A stretch of DNA of 64,000 nt, taken from NCBI RefSeq assembly GCF_017498485.1, contig NZ_CP071795.1, positions 1-64,000 on the forward strand, read 5' to 3'. Positions within the stretch are counted from its first letter, which is position 1, and each line of letters begins with the position of its first letter. This DNA comes from Polaribacter batillariae. Lineage in GTDB: Bacteria; Bacteroidota; Bacteroidia; Flavobacteriales; Flavobacteriaceae. Positions 1 to 8,855 of the stretch are shown here, in pieces. A program made the position numbers and the translations under genes. Below the pieces are notes generated by a model. It saw nothing but the letters and a program-made list of their open reading frames with translations, did not search any database and was not told the origin of the DNA.

Positions 1-1428
1 ATGACCGTAAATGCTGACTCTGTTTGGAAGGAATGCCTATCTTTTATAAAAGATAATATAAAACCTCAGGCATACAAAACATGGTTCGAACCCATTAAAC
101 CTGTTAAATTATCTGGAGAAGCATTAACCATTCAAGTACCTAGTAAATTTTTTTACGAATGGTTAGAAGAACATTACATTAAATTATTACGTGTTGCGTT
201 AGTTAGGCAATTAGGAAACGAAGCAAAACTAATTTACGATGTAAAAATGGAAAATAACTATAGCAGCAATCGACCGCAAATAGTTAAAATTCCGAGTGCT
301 AATAGAGATCCATTAAAGCCACAAAAAGTTACAGTTCCTTTAGAATCTAATAAAAGAGAATTAAGAAATCCGTTTGTAATTCCAGGATTACAAAAAGTAA
401 AAATAGAATCTCAACTAAACCCAAATTACAATTTTATTAATTTTATTGAAGGAGATTCTAACAGGTTGGCACGTTCTGCAGGAATGGCTGTCGCCAATAA
501 ACCAGGAGGCACCTCATTTAACCCGCTATTAATTTATGGTGGAGTAGGATTAGGAAAAACACATTTAGCTCATGCAATTGGCGTAGATATTAAAGATAAA
601 TATCCAGATAAAACGGTTTTATATATTTCTTCGGAAAAATTTACACAACAATTTATAGATTCTGTAAAGTCGAATACTAGAAACGATTTTATTCATTTCT
701 ATCAAATGATCGATGTTTTAATTATTGATGATGTTCAGTTTTTATCAGGTAAAGCAGGTACACAAGATGTCTTCTTTCATATTTTTAACCATTTACACCA
801 AAATGGTAAACAAGTAATTTTAACTTCAGACAAAGCACCTGTAGATATGCAAGATATCGAACAGCGTTTGTTATCTCGTTTTAAATGGGGGTTGTCTGCA
901 GAATTACAAGCACCAGATTACGAAACAAGAATTTCTATCTTACAAAATAAATTGTACAGAGATGGTGTAGAAATGCCAGAAGAAATCGTAGAATATATTG
1001 CCAAGAATATTAAATCGAATGTTAGAGAATTAGAAGGAGTAATTATTTCGATGATTGCCCAAGCGTCGTTTAACAGAAGAGAATTTTCTTTAGAATTGGC
1101 AAAACAAATTGTAGATAAATTTGTTAAAAACACGAAAAAAGAAGTTTCTATAGATTATATTCAAAAAGAAGTCTCTAAATACTTCGATATGGATGTTGCC
1201 ACTTTACAATCGAAAACACGTAAACGTCATATTGTACAAGCAAGACAATTGGCAATGTTTTTTGCAAAAAGACTTACCAAAACCTCTTTGGCAAGTATTG
1301 GAAACCAAATTGGGCAAAGAGATCATGCAACGGTTTTACACGCTTGTAAAACTGTAGATAATTTAACAGAAACCGACAAACAGTTTCGCAAATACGTAGA
1401 TGATTTAACCAAAAAACTAACGTTCTAA
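1..1428 (+). CDS. dnaA: Chromosomal replication initiator DnaA
   Basis: DnaA is the AAA+ ATPase that binds DnaA boxes at oriC, melts the origin and helps load the replicative helicase. The 475-residue protein has the full family layout: an N-terminal helicase-interaction domain (about 1-75), a variable linker (75-125), the AAA+ core with Walker A GGVGLGKTHL near residues 180-189 and Walker B LIIDDVQF, and a C-terminal DNA-binding domain with the signature IGQRDHATVLHACKTV. The ATG is the first base of the window, so upstream control and any oriC boxes on that side are not visible. I saw no DnaA-box cluster in the bases just downstream, so the origin may lie before position 1. The identification is essentially certain. 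Confidence 0.99.
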   Translation: MTVNADSVWKECLSFIKDNIKPQAYKTWFEPIKPVKLSGEALTIQVPSKFFYEWLEEHYIKLLRVALVRQLGNEAKLIYDVKMENNYSSNRPQIVKIPSANRDPLKPQKVTVPLESNKRELRNPFVIPGLQKVKIESQLNPNYNFINFIEGDSNRLARSAGMAVANKPGGTSFNPLLIYGGVGLGKTHLAHAIGVDIKDKYPDKTVLYISSEKFTQQFIDSVKSNTRNDFIHFYQMIDVLIIDDVQFLSGKAGTQDVFFHIFNHLHQNGKQVILTSDKAPVDMQDIEQRLLSRFKWGLSAELQAPDYETRISILQNKLYRDGVEMPEEIVEYIAKNIKSNVRELEGVIISMIAQASFNRREFSLELAKQIVDKFVKNTKKEVSIDYIQKEVSKYFDMDVATLQSKTRKRHIVQARQLAMFFAKRLTKTSLASIGNQIGQRDHATVLHACKTVDNLTETDKQFRKYVDDLTKKLTF

Positions 1429-1451
1429 AAAAACATTCATCTCTTTTTTCT

Positions 1452-1493
1452 AAGCTATTTTCAATTAAAATATATTTTAGTTGAAACTAGCTT
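1452..1493. terminator. 42-bp near-perfect palindrome after dnaA
   Basis: The 42 bases fold on themselves with one mismatch (T/C) and one G-T wobble, outer arms AAGCTA/TAGCTT and an AT-only centre. The position, 23 bases after the dnaA stop, suggests a terminator, although no long T tract follows. The core TTTCAATTAAAATATATTTT also occurs inside the MITE-like elements near 41.2 and 45.2 kb, so this may be a relic core rather than a dedicated terminator. Confidence 0.55.
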
Positions 1494-1565
1494 ACCATGT
1501 AAACTCTTTCAATTTTACTTTTAAAGAGGCCAATAGTTTCTTATTTTTAACAAAAATTATTTTCG

Positions 1566-2021
1566 ATGAAAAAAATTTTAATGGTTTGTTTGGGTAACAT
1601 TTGTCGTTCGCCATTGGCACAAGGTATTTTAGAATCTAAAGTAAATGCAAACACTGTTTTTGTAGATTCTGCAGGTACTGCAGCCTATCATGTTGGCAAT
1701 CTTCCAGATAAACGTTCTATAGATGTTGCTAAAAAATACGGAATTAATATTACCAACCAAAGCGCTAGAAAATTTACCGTAAAAGATTTCGATACTTTCG
1801 ACGTTATCTATGCAATGGATGCCAGCAATTACCAAAATATTATTGCGTTGGCTAGAAATGCAGAAGACAAACAAAAAGTAAAAATGATTTTAAACGAATC
1901 GCAACCTAACGAAAATAATTCGGTTCCAGACCCATATTATGGAGGAAACCAAGGTTTCGAAAATGTGTATAAAATGTTAGATGAAGCTTGCGAAGTTATC
2001 GCAAAAAAATATCAAAATTAA
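1566..2021 (+). CDS. Low-molecular-weight protein-tyrosine phosphatase
   Basis: This 151-aa cytoplasmic enzyme removes phosphate from tyrosine residues. The P-loop CLGNICRS (Cys8 nucleophile, Arg14) is at the N-terminus, and the general-acid loop PDPYYGG (Asp122) lies near the C-terminus, which is the complete family signature at normal length. In other bacteria such enzymes often counter BY-kinases such as Wzc. A Wzc-type kinase is encoded at 60.4-62.8 kb, but it is far away, so any pairing is inference. The gene follows dnaA in the same direction after a 137-base gap containing a palindrome, so it probably has its own promoter. Confidence 0.93.
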   Translation: MKKILMVCLGNICRSPLAQGILESKVNANTVFVDSAGTAAYHVGNLPDKRSIDVAKKYGINITNQSARKFTVKDFDTFDVIYAMDASNYQNIIALARNAEDKQKVKMILNESQPNENNSVPDPYYGGNQGFENVYKMLDEACEVIAKKYQN

Positions 2022-2138
2022 TTGATAGATGTTAAAAATAGGTAACAATCTACATCAACATAAAAAGAACACACTTTATTTATAGCAGTAATTTACAAAT
2101 TCGTACCTAAAATATATCATCTTAAAAAAATAAGAACA

Positions 2139-2843
2139 ATGTTTGGTAAACTCTATTTAATTCCTACAACTTTAGGCGATACAGAACCTTTGGAGGTAAT
2201 GCCATTATCAGTAAAAAAGGTAGTAGAAGAAATTGATTTTTATATTGTTGAAAACGAAAAATCTGCAAGAAGATTTATAAAGAAAATTTCTCCAAAAAAA
2301 TCGCAACCCAGTTTACATATAATGTTGCTAGATAAATATGCAGAAGAATTGGAAACAACTAAATATTTAGACGTTTGTAAAGAAGGAAAAAATGTTGGTT
2401 TGCTTTCGGAAGCAGGCGTTCCTGCCATTGCAGATCCTGGCGCAAGTATTGTTAAATTAGCACACGAAAACAACATTCGGGTGGTTCCTTTAGTTGGTCC
2501 TTCTTCTATTTTAATGGCAATGATGAGCTCTGGAATGAATGGACAAAATTTCGCATTTAATGGATATATTCCTATAGACAAAAGTGAAAGGAAAAGGGTA
2601 ATAAAAGAGTTAGAAAAGCTTTCTAAAGATAAAAATCAATCTCAAATATTTATAGAAACTCCTTACAGAAACGAGAAAATGTTTGCAGATTTAAAAGCAA
2701 CATTGGCACCAACTACAAATTTATGTATTGCTGCAGACATTACATTACCAACAGAATACATAAAATCGATGTCTGTTCTAAATTGGAAACGTCACACACC
2801 AGATTTACATAAAAAACCAGCAATTTTTATTATTCAAAAATAA
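2139..2843 (+). CDS. SAM-dependent methyltransferase, RsmI-like (tetrapyrrole methylase fold)
   Basis: The 234-aa protein has the tetrapyrrole-methylase fold of RsmI, which 2'-O-methylates C1402 of 16S rRNA. Visible family motifs are GLLSEAGVPAIADPGAS (about residues 87-103) and VPLVGPSSILMAMMSSGM (about 115-132), then a FNGYIP segment. It is shorter than classical RsmI (about 280 aa) because the C-terminal extension is missing. That is usual for the shorter relatives in Bacteroidota, whose exact substrate I cannot state. It is a stand-alone gene on the plus strand, facing the minus-strand block that follows. Confidence 0.8.
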   Translation: MFGKLYLIPTTLGDTEPLEVMPLSVKKVVEEIDFYIVENEKSARRFIKKISPKKSQPSLHIMLLDKYAEELETTKYLDVCKEGKNVGLLSEAGVPAIADPGASIVKLAHENNIRVVPLVGPSSILMAMMSSGMNGQNFAFNGYIPIDKSERKRVIKELEKLSKDKNQSQIFIETPYRNEKMFADLKATLAPTTNLCIAADITLPTEYIKSMSVLNWKRHTPDLHKKPAIFIIQK

Positions 2844-2886
2844 ATGGATTCTTATTCCTGTAAAAATAGAAATAAATGTTTAAATT

Positions 2887-3513
2887 TTAAACTTGCGCGT
2901 TTTTATCGGCTACAATATTAGAAACGTTATAACCTCCAAACTTTTTTAAATAGGATTGTATGGTGGCTCCATAAGCATCAGAAAAACGGTATTTTCCATT
3001 ACTTCGTAAGAATTTTTTTACGTTTCCAGCACCACTTAAATGTGCCGCTGCTAAAATTCCAGATTCAGTAATTTTAACTCCGTTGATGGTTTTACCAACA
3101 GAACGCTTAATGTCTTTTCTTAAAATCCACTTGTTTACCTTACATAAAGCAACAAATGCTCTTTCTTGTAACTCTGGATTGTTTAAAAATGCTTGCGTGT
3201 TGTAAATTCTAAAGCGCTCTAAAGTGCTGCGCCCGAACTGATATTTCCCTAAATAACCCAAAGTATTTACGACTGTGTATTTTCCTTGCGATTCTTTAAA
3301 AGCCACAGCTTCTTTAAATGCCATAAAATCTTTTGGAAGGTATAGAATAGAATTGTCTATAAGCTTAGGAAAAGCAATTGTTTTTGTTTTAGAGATTTCT
3401 TTTGCCGAAATCTTTTTTTTACCTACACTTGTTGCGTTGATAAAAATGAAAACAATACCGAATAAAATAAATTTATTTTTGATAAAAAATATCTTTCTGT
3501 TTTGCGGGTGCAA
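2887..3513 (-). CDS. Lysozyme-fold (transglycosylase-like) cell-wall protein
   Basis: The 208-aa protein has a hydrophobic N-terminal segment (about residues 9-28) that could be an uncleaved signal or a signal peptide. The segment FKESQGKYTVVNTLGYLGKYQFG (about 67-89) resembles the catalytic region of lysozyme-like transglycosylases, with a glutamate followed by the YLGKYQFG block. A later GILAAAHLSGAGNVKKFL stretch fits the same fold. It therefore probably cleaves peptidoglycan outside the cytoplasmic membrane. It is the last of a run of minus-strand genes. The family is supported by motif only, and a non-catalytic role is possible. Confidence 0.65.
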   Translation of the reverse strand: MHPQNRKIFFIKNKFILFGIVFIFINATSVGKKKISAKEISKTKTIAFPKLIDNSILYLPKDFMAFKEAVAFKESQGKYTVVNTLGYLGKYQFGRSTLERFRIYNTQAFLNNPELQERAFVALCKVNKWILRKDIKRSVGKTINGVKITESGILAAAHLSGAGNVKKFLRSNGKYRFSDAYGATIQSYLKKFGGYNVSNIVADKNAQV

Positions 3514-3561
3514 ATTTACGACTAAAGTCTAAGTTATTGATTTTTAATATGTTAAAATTTA

Positions 3562-4470
3562 TTAAAAATACAGATAATGAAATTTTATTTGACCTTTGGT
3601 ATTAATTTCTAGAGTTGGAGCAGGAATTTTTATGAAATTAACAACAGAAAAGACCGATTTTAAGAATTTCGATTTTGTATTGATTTTTGTTAAATCTAAA
3701 TCTAAACTCAAGTAAAATTGCCTGTAAGGGCTTTGTGGTAAAGGGTTTGTGGGTTTGGTTTCGCCATATAGCATACCATCTGCTCCATATCCAAAAGCAA
3801 CATTTAACCATTTTGGAAACGAACTTTCTTTCTTAAAAGACCAAATATTTGCAGAAAGCCAATAGGTTTGGCCATTGTAATCTTTTAAAGCTTGTTGTAA
3901 ATAATTTTTACCCAATGTATTGGGGCGCTTTTTTGCGAATTCAGTTTTATTGAAAGAGTATTTTACAGTAATTCGTTGTTCTTTCCAAAGTAATTCTTGT
4001 GCTATTAAAAAACCTGTTCCTGTTGCATTTGCTAAAATATCGCCAGTAGAAGCGCCCCATTCTTTCGAAAAACCGTCTAAAATTTCTACAGCTGTAAGAA
4101 AAGTAAAGCCGTAAGTTGCTCCATAAATAAGCTGATTTTTTTTAGAAACACCAGCCCAATCTAAAACTTCCATACCAATTTTGCCAACATAATAAGAAGT
4201 CATAAAATGGCCAATTTTATCCATTTGTTTCCATTCTGCATTGTCGTTTGTAAAATGAAAATTCGAGCGTTCGTGGTTTTTGTACCAAAGTTCGTTTAGT
4301 GCCAATAGAGCTCCACCAGCCAAAACACTTTCGGTAATAATTACAGCATTTCTTCTTTGTTTATTTAAAGTGTCCGATTTTTTTAAAAAAGAAGATTCTT
4401 GAGAAAGCCCAATAATAGAGTAGAAGAATAATGCAAGACAAAGACAATGCTTTTTAATTTGAAAAATCAT
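3562..4470 (-). CDS. DUF2279-type (YfiM-like) exported protein
   Basis: The 302-aa protein begins with a signal peptide (LCLALFFYSIIGLSQ). A conserved central block, with DKIGHFMTSYYVGK near residue 84 and later EILDGFSKEWGASTGDILANATG, matches the DUF2279/YfiM lipoprotein family as I know it. The histidine, serine and aspartate in these blocks could form a site, but no activity is established for the family. The N-terminus is not a lipobox, so the mature protein is probably periplasmic or associated with the outer membrane. It ends 48 bases from the lysozyme-like gene, and the next upstream gene stops 5 bases before its start, so co-transcription is likely. Confidence 0.7.
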   Translation of the reverse strand: MIFQIKKHCLCLALFFYSIIGLSQESSFLKKSDTLNKQRRNAVIITESVLAGGALLALNELWYKNHERSNFHFTNDNAEWKQMDKIGHFMTSYYVGKIGMEVLDWAGVSKKNQLIYGATYGFTFLTAVEILDGFSKEWGASTGDILANATGTGFLIAQELLWKEQRITVKYSFNKTEFAKKRPNTLGKNYLQQALKDYNGQTYWLSANIWSFKKESSFPKWLNVAFGYGADGMLYGETKPTNPLPQSPYRQFYLSLDLDLTKINTKSKFLKSVFSVVNFIKIPAPTLEINTKGQIKFHYLYF

Positions 4471-4475
4471 TTATT

Positions 4476-5000
4476 TTAGTTTTCTTCTAATTTAAAAATT
4501 CGATTATGTTTAAAACTCTTGTCTTTTTTTTTAGGTTGAAACTTAAAACGATACTTTTCTAACAAAGCAATTGAAGCCTTATTATTTTTGTGGGTAAAAG
4601 CTTCAATGGTTTTTAAATTTACTTTTTTAAATGCAAAATTTAAAATTTCTTCTAGCACCTCACTCATAAAACCTTTTTGTTGAAATGCAGGTTTTAGTTT
4701 GTAACCAATTTCGGCATATTTATCTTTTAAAGAAATTCTATGTAAAACAAGACTACCAATAACTTCGTTTTTATATTCAATTAACCAAAAAATACGATTT
4801 TCTTCGTTATAAAGTTTGTCGCAAGTGTGTATAAAACTTTTCGCTTCATTAAGACTTAGAACTCTTTTTGTCGCCACAAATTTATTTATTTCTTTACAGG
4901 AACGTAAATCGAAAACAGCTTTTACGTCGTTAAAATTAGCTTTACGAAGTAAAAGGCGTTCTGTTTTTAATTCAGGAAAAGATTTAAAATTGAATTTCAT
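4476..5000 (-). CDS. GNAT acetyltransferase, RimJ/RimL type
   Basis: The 174-aa protein opens with LKTERLLLRKANFNDV, typical of the RimJ/RimL branch of GNAT acetyltransferases, and contains EIGYKLKPAFQQKGFMSEVL, the acetyl-CoA pyrophosphate-binding region (about residues 97-116). It should transfer acetyl groups to an amine, either a protein N-terminus or a small molecule; the acceptor cannot be read from sequence. Its stop lies 5 bases before the start of the DUF2279 gene, so the two probably share a transcript. Confidence 0.8.
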   Translation of the reverse strand: MKFNFKSFPELKTERLLLRKANFNDVKAVFDLRSCKEINKFVATKRVLSLNEAKSFIHTCDKLYNEENRIFWLIEYKNEVIGSLVLHRISLKDKYAEIGYKLKPAFQQKGFMSEVLEEILNFAFKKVNLKTIEAFTHKNNKASIALLEKYRFKFQPKKKDKSFKHNRIFKLEEN

Positions 5001-5015
5001 TTTTTATTTTTTTCT

Positions 5016-5073
5016 GTGATTTTTACCACACAGCAACATAGAAAACATAGCTTTACTGCCAACTGCCAACTAA
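5016..5073. repeat. Short intergenic repeat with ACTGCCA units
   Basis: The gap between two minus-strand genes holds an accacacagc/aacatagaaaacatag stretch followed by CTGCCAACTGCCAACT, a direct repeat of a 7-base unit. The reverse complement of this unit, AGTTGGCAG, recurs several times at 25.45-25.51 kb, so the two places share a low-complexity repeat family. Confidence 0.5.
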
Positions 5074-5076
5074 ACA

Positions 5077-5373
5077 CTATTGCAAACAAACCTTTTTATC
5101 TACACTCCAAGCTTCTGGTTTCTCATTAAATAAAACTTTGGTTTTTGCCCAAACAGATTTAAAAAGTTTAGAGTTTCTATAATTTTCTAAGTCTTGTTCA
5201 TTTTCCCAATAAGAATAGGTAAAAAATATTTCTGGGTTTACTTTATCTTGATACAATTCTAGCAATTTGCAACCTTCGAAATTTCGAATAAAGTGCTTTT
5301 TTTCTTCAAAAATAGCCAAAAATTCAGAGACATTTTTCGAGTAAAAACTCATTTTTACAATTCTTACAAACAT
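5077..5373 (-). CDS. Antibiotic biosynthesis monooxygenase-fold (ABM) protein
   Basis: The 98-aa protein is a single ferredoxin-like ABM domain: MFVRIVKMSF as strand one, FEGCKLLELYQDKVNPEIFFTYSYWENEQDLENYRNS in the middle, and a C-terminal strand. Such small proteins act as dimeric haem- or quinone-handling monooxygenases or have unknown roles. No substrate is indicated here. It lies 9 bases downstream of the SAM hydroxide adenosyltransferase gene, so the two are probably one transcript. Confidence 0.78.
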   Translation of the reverse strand: MFVRIVKMSFYSKNVSEFLAIFEEKKHFIRNFEGCKLLELYQDKVNPEIFFTYSYWENEQDLENYRNSKLFKSVWAKTKVLFNEKPEAWSVDKKVCLQ

Positions 5374-5382
5374 AAAATTAGT

Positions 5383-6243
5383 TTAAGATAAAGGAGAAAA
5401 ATCTGGTTTCGATTCATTTATAAATTCTATAAAAATAGCATCTCTATACTCTAACCCTAAAAGAGAAGAAGCACCACCAACAGTCTGTAAATTACTTCTA
5501 TAAATAGCAATTTCTAAAAAACCTGCCGCATTAAAAATCGCTAGTTTTTGGCCATCAAATTGGTAACTATCAAGAGAGCTGTTTTGAGTTATTTCGTTAT
5601 ATTTTGTAAAAATTTTATGAAAAGAATAACGTCTAGCAGTTATTTGAAAAGCCCTTCCTTTACCAATATCATTAAACATTTTTTTGCTAATGTTTGTAAT
5701 TACATTTCCGTAATTATCGATATAAATAACGCCACCAATTATTTGATTTTGGGCTTGGTTTACTTTAGGTTGAATTTCTATTAATTTTTTAAATTCGGTA
5801 ATTTCTTTTCCAATTACTGTTAAATTTCCACCCCTAGCAATAAAACAAGCTACTTGCACAAAAACATCTAAAACCGGGAAACTACTTTCTATACGATCGT
5901 GAATATTTATTTCAACAATTTTAGTAGGATGAATTTCAGAAGCAATCATAGAAATTAAACCATTATCTGGGCACACAAAAAAATGCCCATCCAATTCCAA
6001 AGCAATATGTTTATTTTCTTCGCTCAATTCCGAATCAACACCAACAATATGTATGGTTCCTTTTGGAAAGCTTTTGTAAGAGTTTTTTAAAATATATGCC
6101 GTTTCTGTAATGTTAAAAGGGGTAATTTGGTGAGTTATATCAACAATTTTAGCATTTTCTAACTCAGAATAAATAGCACCTTTTACAGCACCCACAAAGT
6201 GGTCTTTGGTTCCAAAATCTGTAGTTAAAGTAATTAAAGACAT
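5383..6243 (-). CDS. SAM hydroxide adenosyltransferase (DUF62, SAM hydrolase)
   Basis: The 286-aa protein starts with LITLTTDFGTKDHFVGAVKGAI, the hallmark of the DUF62/fluorinase-like family, in which water attacks S-adenosylmethionine to give adenosine and methionine. The other conserved stretches, including VDSELSEENK, FVCPDNGLISMI and IYIDNYGNVITNI, are present, so the gene looks intact. The length is normal. It is transcribed divergently from phoH across a 129-base gap and heads the group of minus-strand genes running down to about 2.9 kb. Confidence 0.9.
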   Translation of the reverse strand: MSLITLTTDFGTKDHFVGAVKGAIYSELENAKIVDITHQITPFNITETAYILKNSYKSFPKGTIHIVGVDSELSEENKHIALELDGHFFVCPDNGLISMIASEIHPTKIVEINIHDRIESSFPVLDVFVQVACFIARGGNLTVIGKEITEFKKLIEIQPKVNQAQNQIIGGVIYIDNYGNVITNISKKMFNDIGKGRAFQITARRYSFHKIFTKYNEITQNSSLDSYQFDGQKLAIFNAAGFLEIAIYRSNLQTVGGASSLLGLEYRDAIFIEFINESKPDFSPLS

Positions 6244-6372
6244 TAAAATTCGACTGTTAATTAATTGTGTAAAAGTTGTTAACTATTTAACGCAAATCTA
6301 ATCATTTTAGCAATTTTATTCGCTATTTTTAGTTGAAATAAAATTGTTGTCAACTTATAAAAAAATAAACAT

Positions 6373-7326
6373 TTGAACGAACGTATTATAGAACTAACAG
6401 AAATTAATCCTGGAGAGTTTTTTGGCGCACACAATAGCACTGTAGAACAGCTTAAAAGATATTTTCCTAAAATTAAAATTGTTGCACGAGGCTCTAAAAT
6501 GAAGATTTATGGAGAGTCTGAACTTTTAGATGAATTCGAAATTCGAATCGAAAGACTAATAAAGTATTATAACAGGTATAATAAATTAGATGAAAATAGC
6601 ATCGAGCGCATTTTAACATCTTCTGGAAACGAAGAAAAAACCGCAGCATCTAAAAAAGCAAAAGATGTTTTAGTACATGGCGTTAGTGGAAGATTGATAA
6701 AACCACAAACAGAAAACCAACGTAAAATGGTGGGTTTGATGGAAAAAAACGACATGCTTTTTGCGGTTGGTCCTGCAGGAACTGGCAAAACCTATACAGC
6801 TGTAGCTTTAGCTGTAAAAGCATTAAAAGAAAAAGAAGTACGTAGAATAATTTTAACAAGACCAGCAGTAGAATCTGGAGAAAATTTAGGTTTTTTACCT
6901 GGAGATTTAAAAGAAAAACTAGACCCATACATGCAACCTTTGTATGATGCTTTAAGAGACATGATTCCTCACGAAAAGTTAGAATCTCATTTAGAAAAAG
7001 GCATTATTCAAATTGCACCTTTGGCATTTATGCGTGGTAGAACATTAGACAATGCTTTTGTTATTTTAGACGAAGCACAAAATACAACCCACAATCAAAT
7101 GAAAATGTTTTTAACAAGAATGGGTAAAAATGCCAAATTTATTATTACAGGAGATCCAGGGCAAATAGATTTGCCAAGAAAACAAGTCTCGGGCTTAAAA
7201 GAATCTTTATTAGCTTTAAAAGATATCGATGGAATTGCACAGATATATTTAGACGATAAAGATGTAGTTAGACACAGATTGGTAAAGAAAATTATTACAG
7301 CATACAAAAGTATAGAAACGGAATGA
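6373..7326 (+). CDS. phoH: PhoH-family ATPase
   Basis: The 317-aa cytoplasmic ATPase has an N-terminal KH-like region (about 1-75) and a PhoH P-loop domain with Walker A VGPAGTGKT (132-140), the segment LTRPAVESGENLGFLPGDL and Walker B VILDEAQNTT. The family is linked to RNA metabolism and phosphate stress, but its exact role here is unknown. The start is TTG. No in-frame ATG occurs before the conserved N-terminus, and the TTG follows a very A-rich leader, which is normal in Bacteroidota. Confidence 0.93.
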   Translation: MNERIIELTEINPGEFFGAHNSTVEQLKRYFPKIKIVARGSKMKIYGESELLDEFEIRIERLIKYYNRYNKLDENSIERILTSSGNEEKTAASKKAKDVLVHGVSGRLIKPQTENQRKMVGLMEKNDMLFAVGPAGTGKTYTAVALAVKALKEKEVRRIILTRPAVESGENLGFLPGDLKEKLDPYMQPLYDALRDMIPHEKLESHLEKGIIQIAPLAFMRGRTLDNAFVILDEAQNTTHNQMKMFLTRMGKNAKFIITGDPGQIDLPRKQVSGLKESLLALKDIDGIAQIYLDDKDVVRHRLVKKIITAYKSIETE

Positions 7327-7336
7327 TAATTTAAAT

Positions 7337-7729
7337 TTGGAACAAGAAAACGATTTTATTCAAAGAGAGATTAAGAAAATAATTCTTTTTTTTGAAAGTT
7401 TGCTATCGAAATTATCTGGTGCATCTTCGAAAACCGAACAATCAATTATTAATAATTTTGATACTGAATTAAAAGAAAAGTTATCGGTCGGTTTTTTTGA
7501 AATGTTATCTTTAGAAAATAATGATTTAAAATTGAGAATAAAAGAGGTTGATATTCTAATTTTAGAAAATTTAGTAATTGTCTTATATGAGATTTATAAA
7601 AATAAAAATTTAATAGAAGATAAATTTAATTTAAAAAGAATATTGCTAATAATTATAGATAGAATTGAGTATAAATCTAGAACATTTTCTTTAGAAAGGC
7701 AAAAAATAAAAAATAATCTGAAATTATAA
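7337..7729 (+). CDS. Hypothetical helical protein
   Basis: I do not recognise this 130-aa protein. It begins with TTG 10 bases after the phoH stop, so it probably shares the phoH transcript. The sequence is rich in Lys, Glu, Leu and Ile with predicted long helices and no cysteine, signal peptide or membrane segment. The segment KNNLKL ends it. Codon use and composition match the neighbours, which supports a real gene, but function cannot be assigned. Confidence 0.6.
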   Translation: MEQENDFIQREIKKIILFFESLLSKLSGASSKTEQSIINNFDTELKEKLSVGFFEMLSLENNDLKLRIKEVDILILENLVIVLYEIYKNKNLIEDKFNLKRILLIIIDRIEYKSRTFSLERQKIKNNLKL

Positions 7730-7747
7730 AAACATTTTCTAAAAGAT

Positions 7748-7755
7748 TACTTTTG
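7748..7755 (+). promoter_or_regulatory. Bacteroidota -7 box for purC
   Basis: TACTTTTG matches the Bacteroidota -7 consensus TAnnTTTG and sits 26 bases before the purC ATG, a plausible distance for a short leader. I did not find a convincing -33 TTTG at the usual spacing. Confidence 0.5.
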
Positions 7756-7780
7756 CACAACAAACAACACAAAAACTATA

Positions 7781-8731
7781 ATGAATACAATTAACGAAAC
7801 GAATTTTAAGTTTCCGAATCAAAAATCTGTTTACAAAGGAAAAGTAAGAGAAGTTTATAATATAAATAACGAACTTCTGGTAATGATTGCCACAGACAGA
7901 TTGTCTGCTTTCGATGTAATTTTACCACGTCAAATTCCTTTTAAAGGTCAAATTTTGAATCAAATTGCCACAAAAATGATGAATGATACTGCTGATATTG
8001 TTCCAAATTGGTTGATTGCAAATCCAGATGAAAACGTAGCAGTAGGTCATTTATGTGAACCATTTAAAGTAGAAATGGTAATTCGAGGGTATTTATCGGG
8101 TCATGCAGCTCGCGAATACCAATTAGGAAAAAGAGTTTTGTGTGGTGTTAAAATGCCAGAAGACTTAAAAGAAAACGATAAATTTCCTTTACCCATCATT
8201 ACACCTTCTACAAAAGCAGAAAACGGAGAACATGATGAAGATATTTCTCGTGAAGACATTTTAAAAAACAACATTGTTTCGGAAGAAGATTATTTAATTT
8301 TAGAAGATTATACAAGAAAACTTTTTGAAAGAGGTACAGAAATAGCCGCAAAAAGAGGCCTAATTTTAGTAGATACTAAATACGAATTCGGAAAAACAAA
8401 AGAAGGTAAAATTGTTTTAATCGACGAAATTCATACACCAGATTCTTCACGATATTTCTATGCAGAAGGCTATCAAGAAAGACAAGAAAAAGAAGAACCA
8501 CAAAAACAATTATCAAAAGAATTTGTAAGACAATGGTTAATTGAAAATGGTTTTCAAGGAAAAGAAAACCAGCAAATACCAGAAATGTCTGACGAAAAAG
8601 TCATAGAAATTTCAAATAGATATATAGAATTATACGAACAAATTACAGGAGAAACTTTTGTAAAAGCTTCCACAGAAAATGTTTTAAAGAGAATAGAAAA
8701 GAATGTAAATTCTTTTTTGAAATCTAATTAG
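7781..8731 (+). CDS. purC: SAICAR synthetase (phosphoribosylaminoimidazole-succinocarboxamide synthase)
   Basis: PurC joins CAIR and aspartate with ATP to make SAICAR in purine synthesis. The 316-aa protein shows the family motifs in order: [36 protein letters not shown], then [11 protein letters not shown] and [12 protein letters not shown] near the C-terminal third. The length matches the longer (eukaryote/Bacteroidota-like) form. The ATG follows a TACTTTTG box. purL lies 21 kb away in this window, so purine genes are scattered here. Confidence 0.97.
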   Translation: MNTINETNFKFPNQKSVYKGKVREVYNINNELLVMIATDRLSAFDVILPRQIPFKGQILNQIATKMMNDTADIVPNWLIANPDENVAVGHLCEPFKVEMVIRGYLSGHAAREYQLGKRVLCGVKMPEDLKENDKFPLPIITPSTKAENGEHDEDISREDILKNNIVSEEDYLILEDYTRKLFERGTEIAAKRGLILVDTKYEFGKTKEGKIVLIDEIHTPDSSRYFYAEGYQERQEKEEPQKQLSKEFVRQWLIENGFQGKENQQIPEMSDEKVIEISNRYIELYEQITGETFVKASTENVLKRIEKNVNSFLKSN

Positions 8732-8741
8732 AAAATAAAAC

Positions 8742-8793
8742 CTTTCGACTGCACTCGAGGAGACATAATGTCTGTTAGAGCGCAGTTGAGAAC
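8742..8793. repeat. Imperfect palindromic repeat (GCGCAGT-CGAG family)
   Basis: The left arm TTTCGACTGCACTCGAGGAG and the right arm beginning TGTCTGTTAGAGCGCAGTTG are imperfect reverse complements around a short spacer. The same family occurs at 44.39, 45.99 and 59.32 kb. It sits 10 bases after the purC stop and could act as a terminator or mRNA-stabilising hairpin. Confidence 0.65.
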
Positions 8794-8855
8794 TAATAAT
8801 AAATATCTCAACTTTTTATTTAATAGGTATTATCGAGATTAAAAAACAAACAACA

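Noticed and set aside
1429..1565. Possible oriC after dnaA
   Set aside because: I saw no DnaA-box cluster or AT unwinding element beyond a palindrome; the origin may be upstream of the window.
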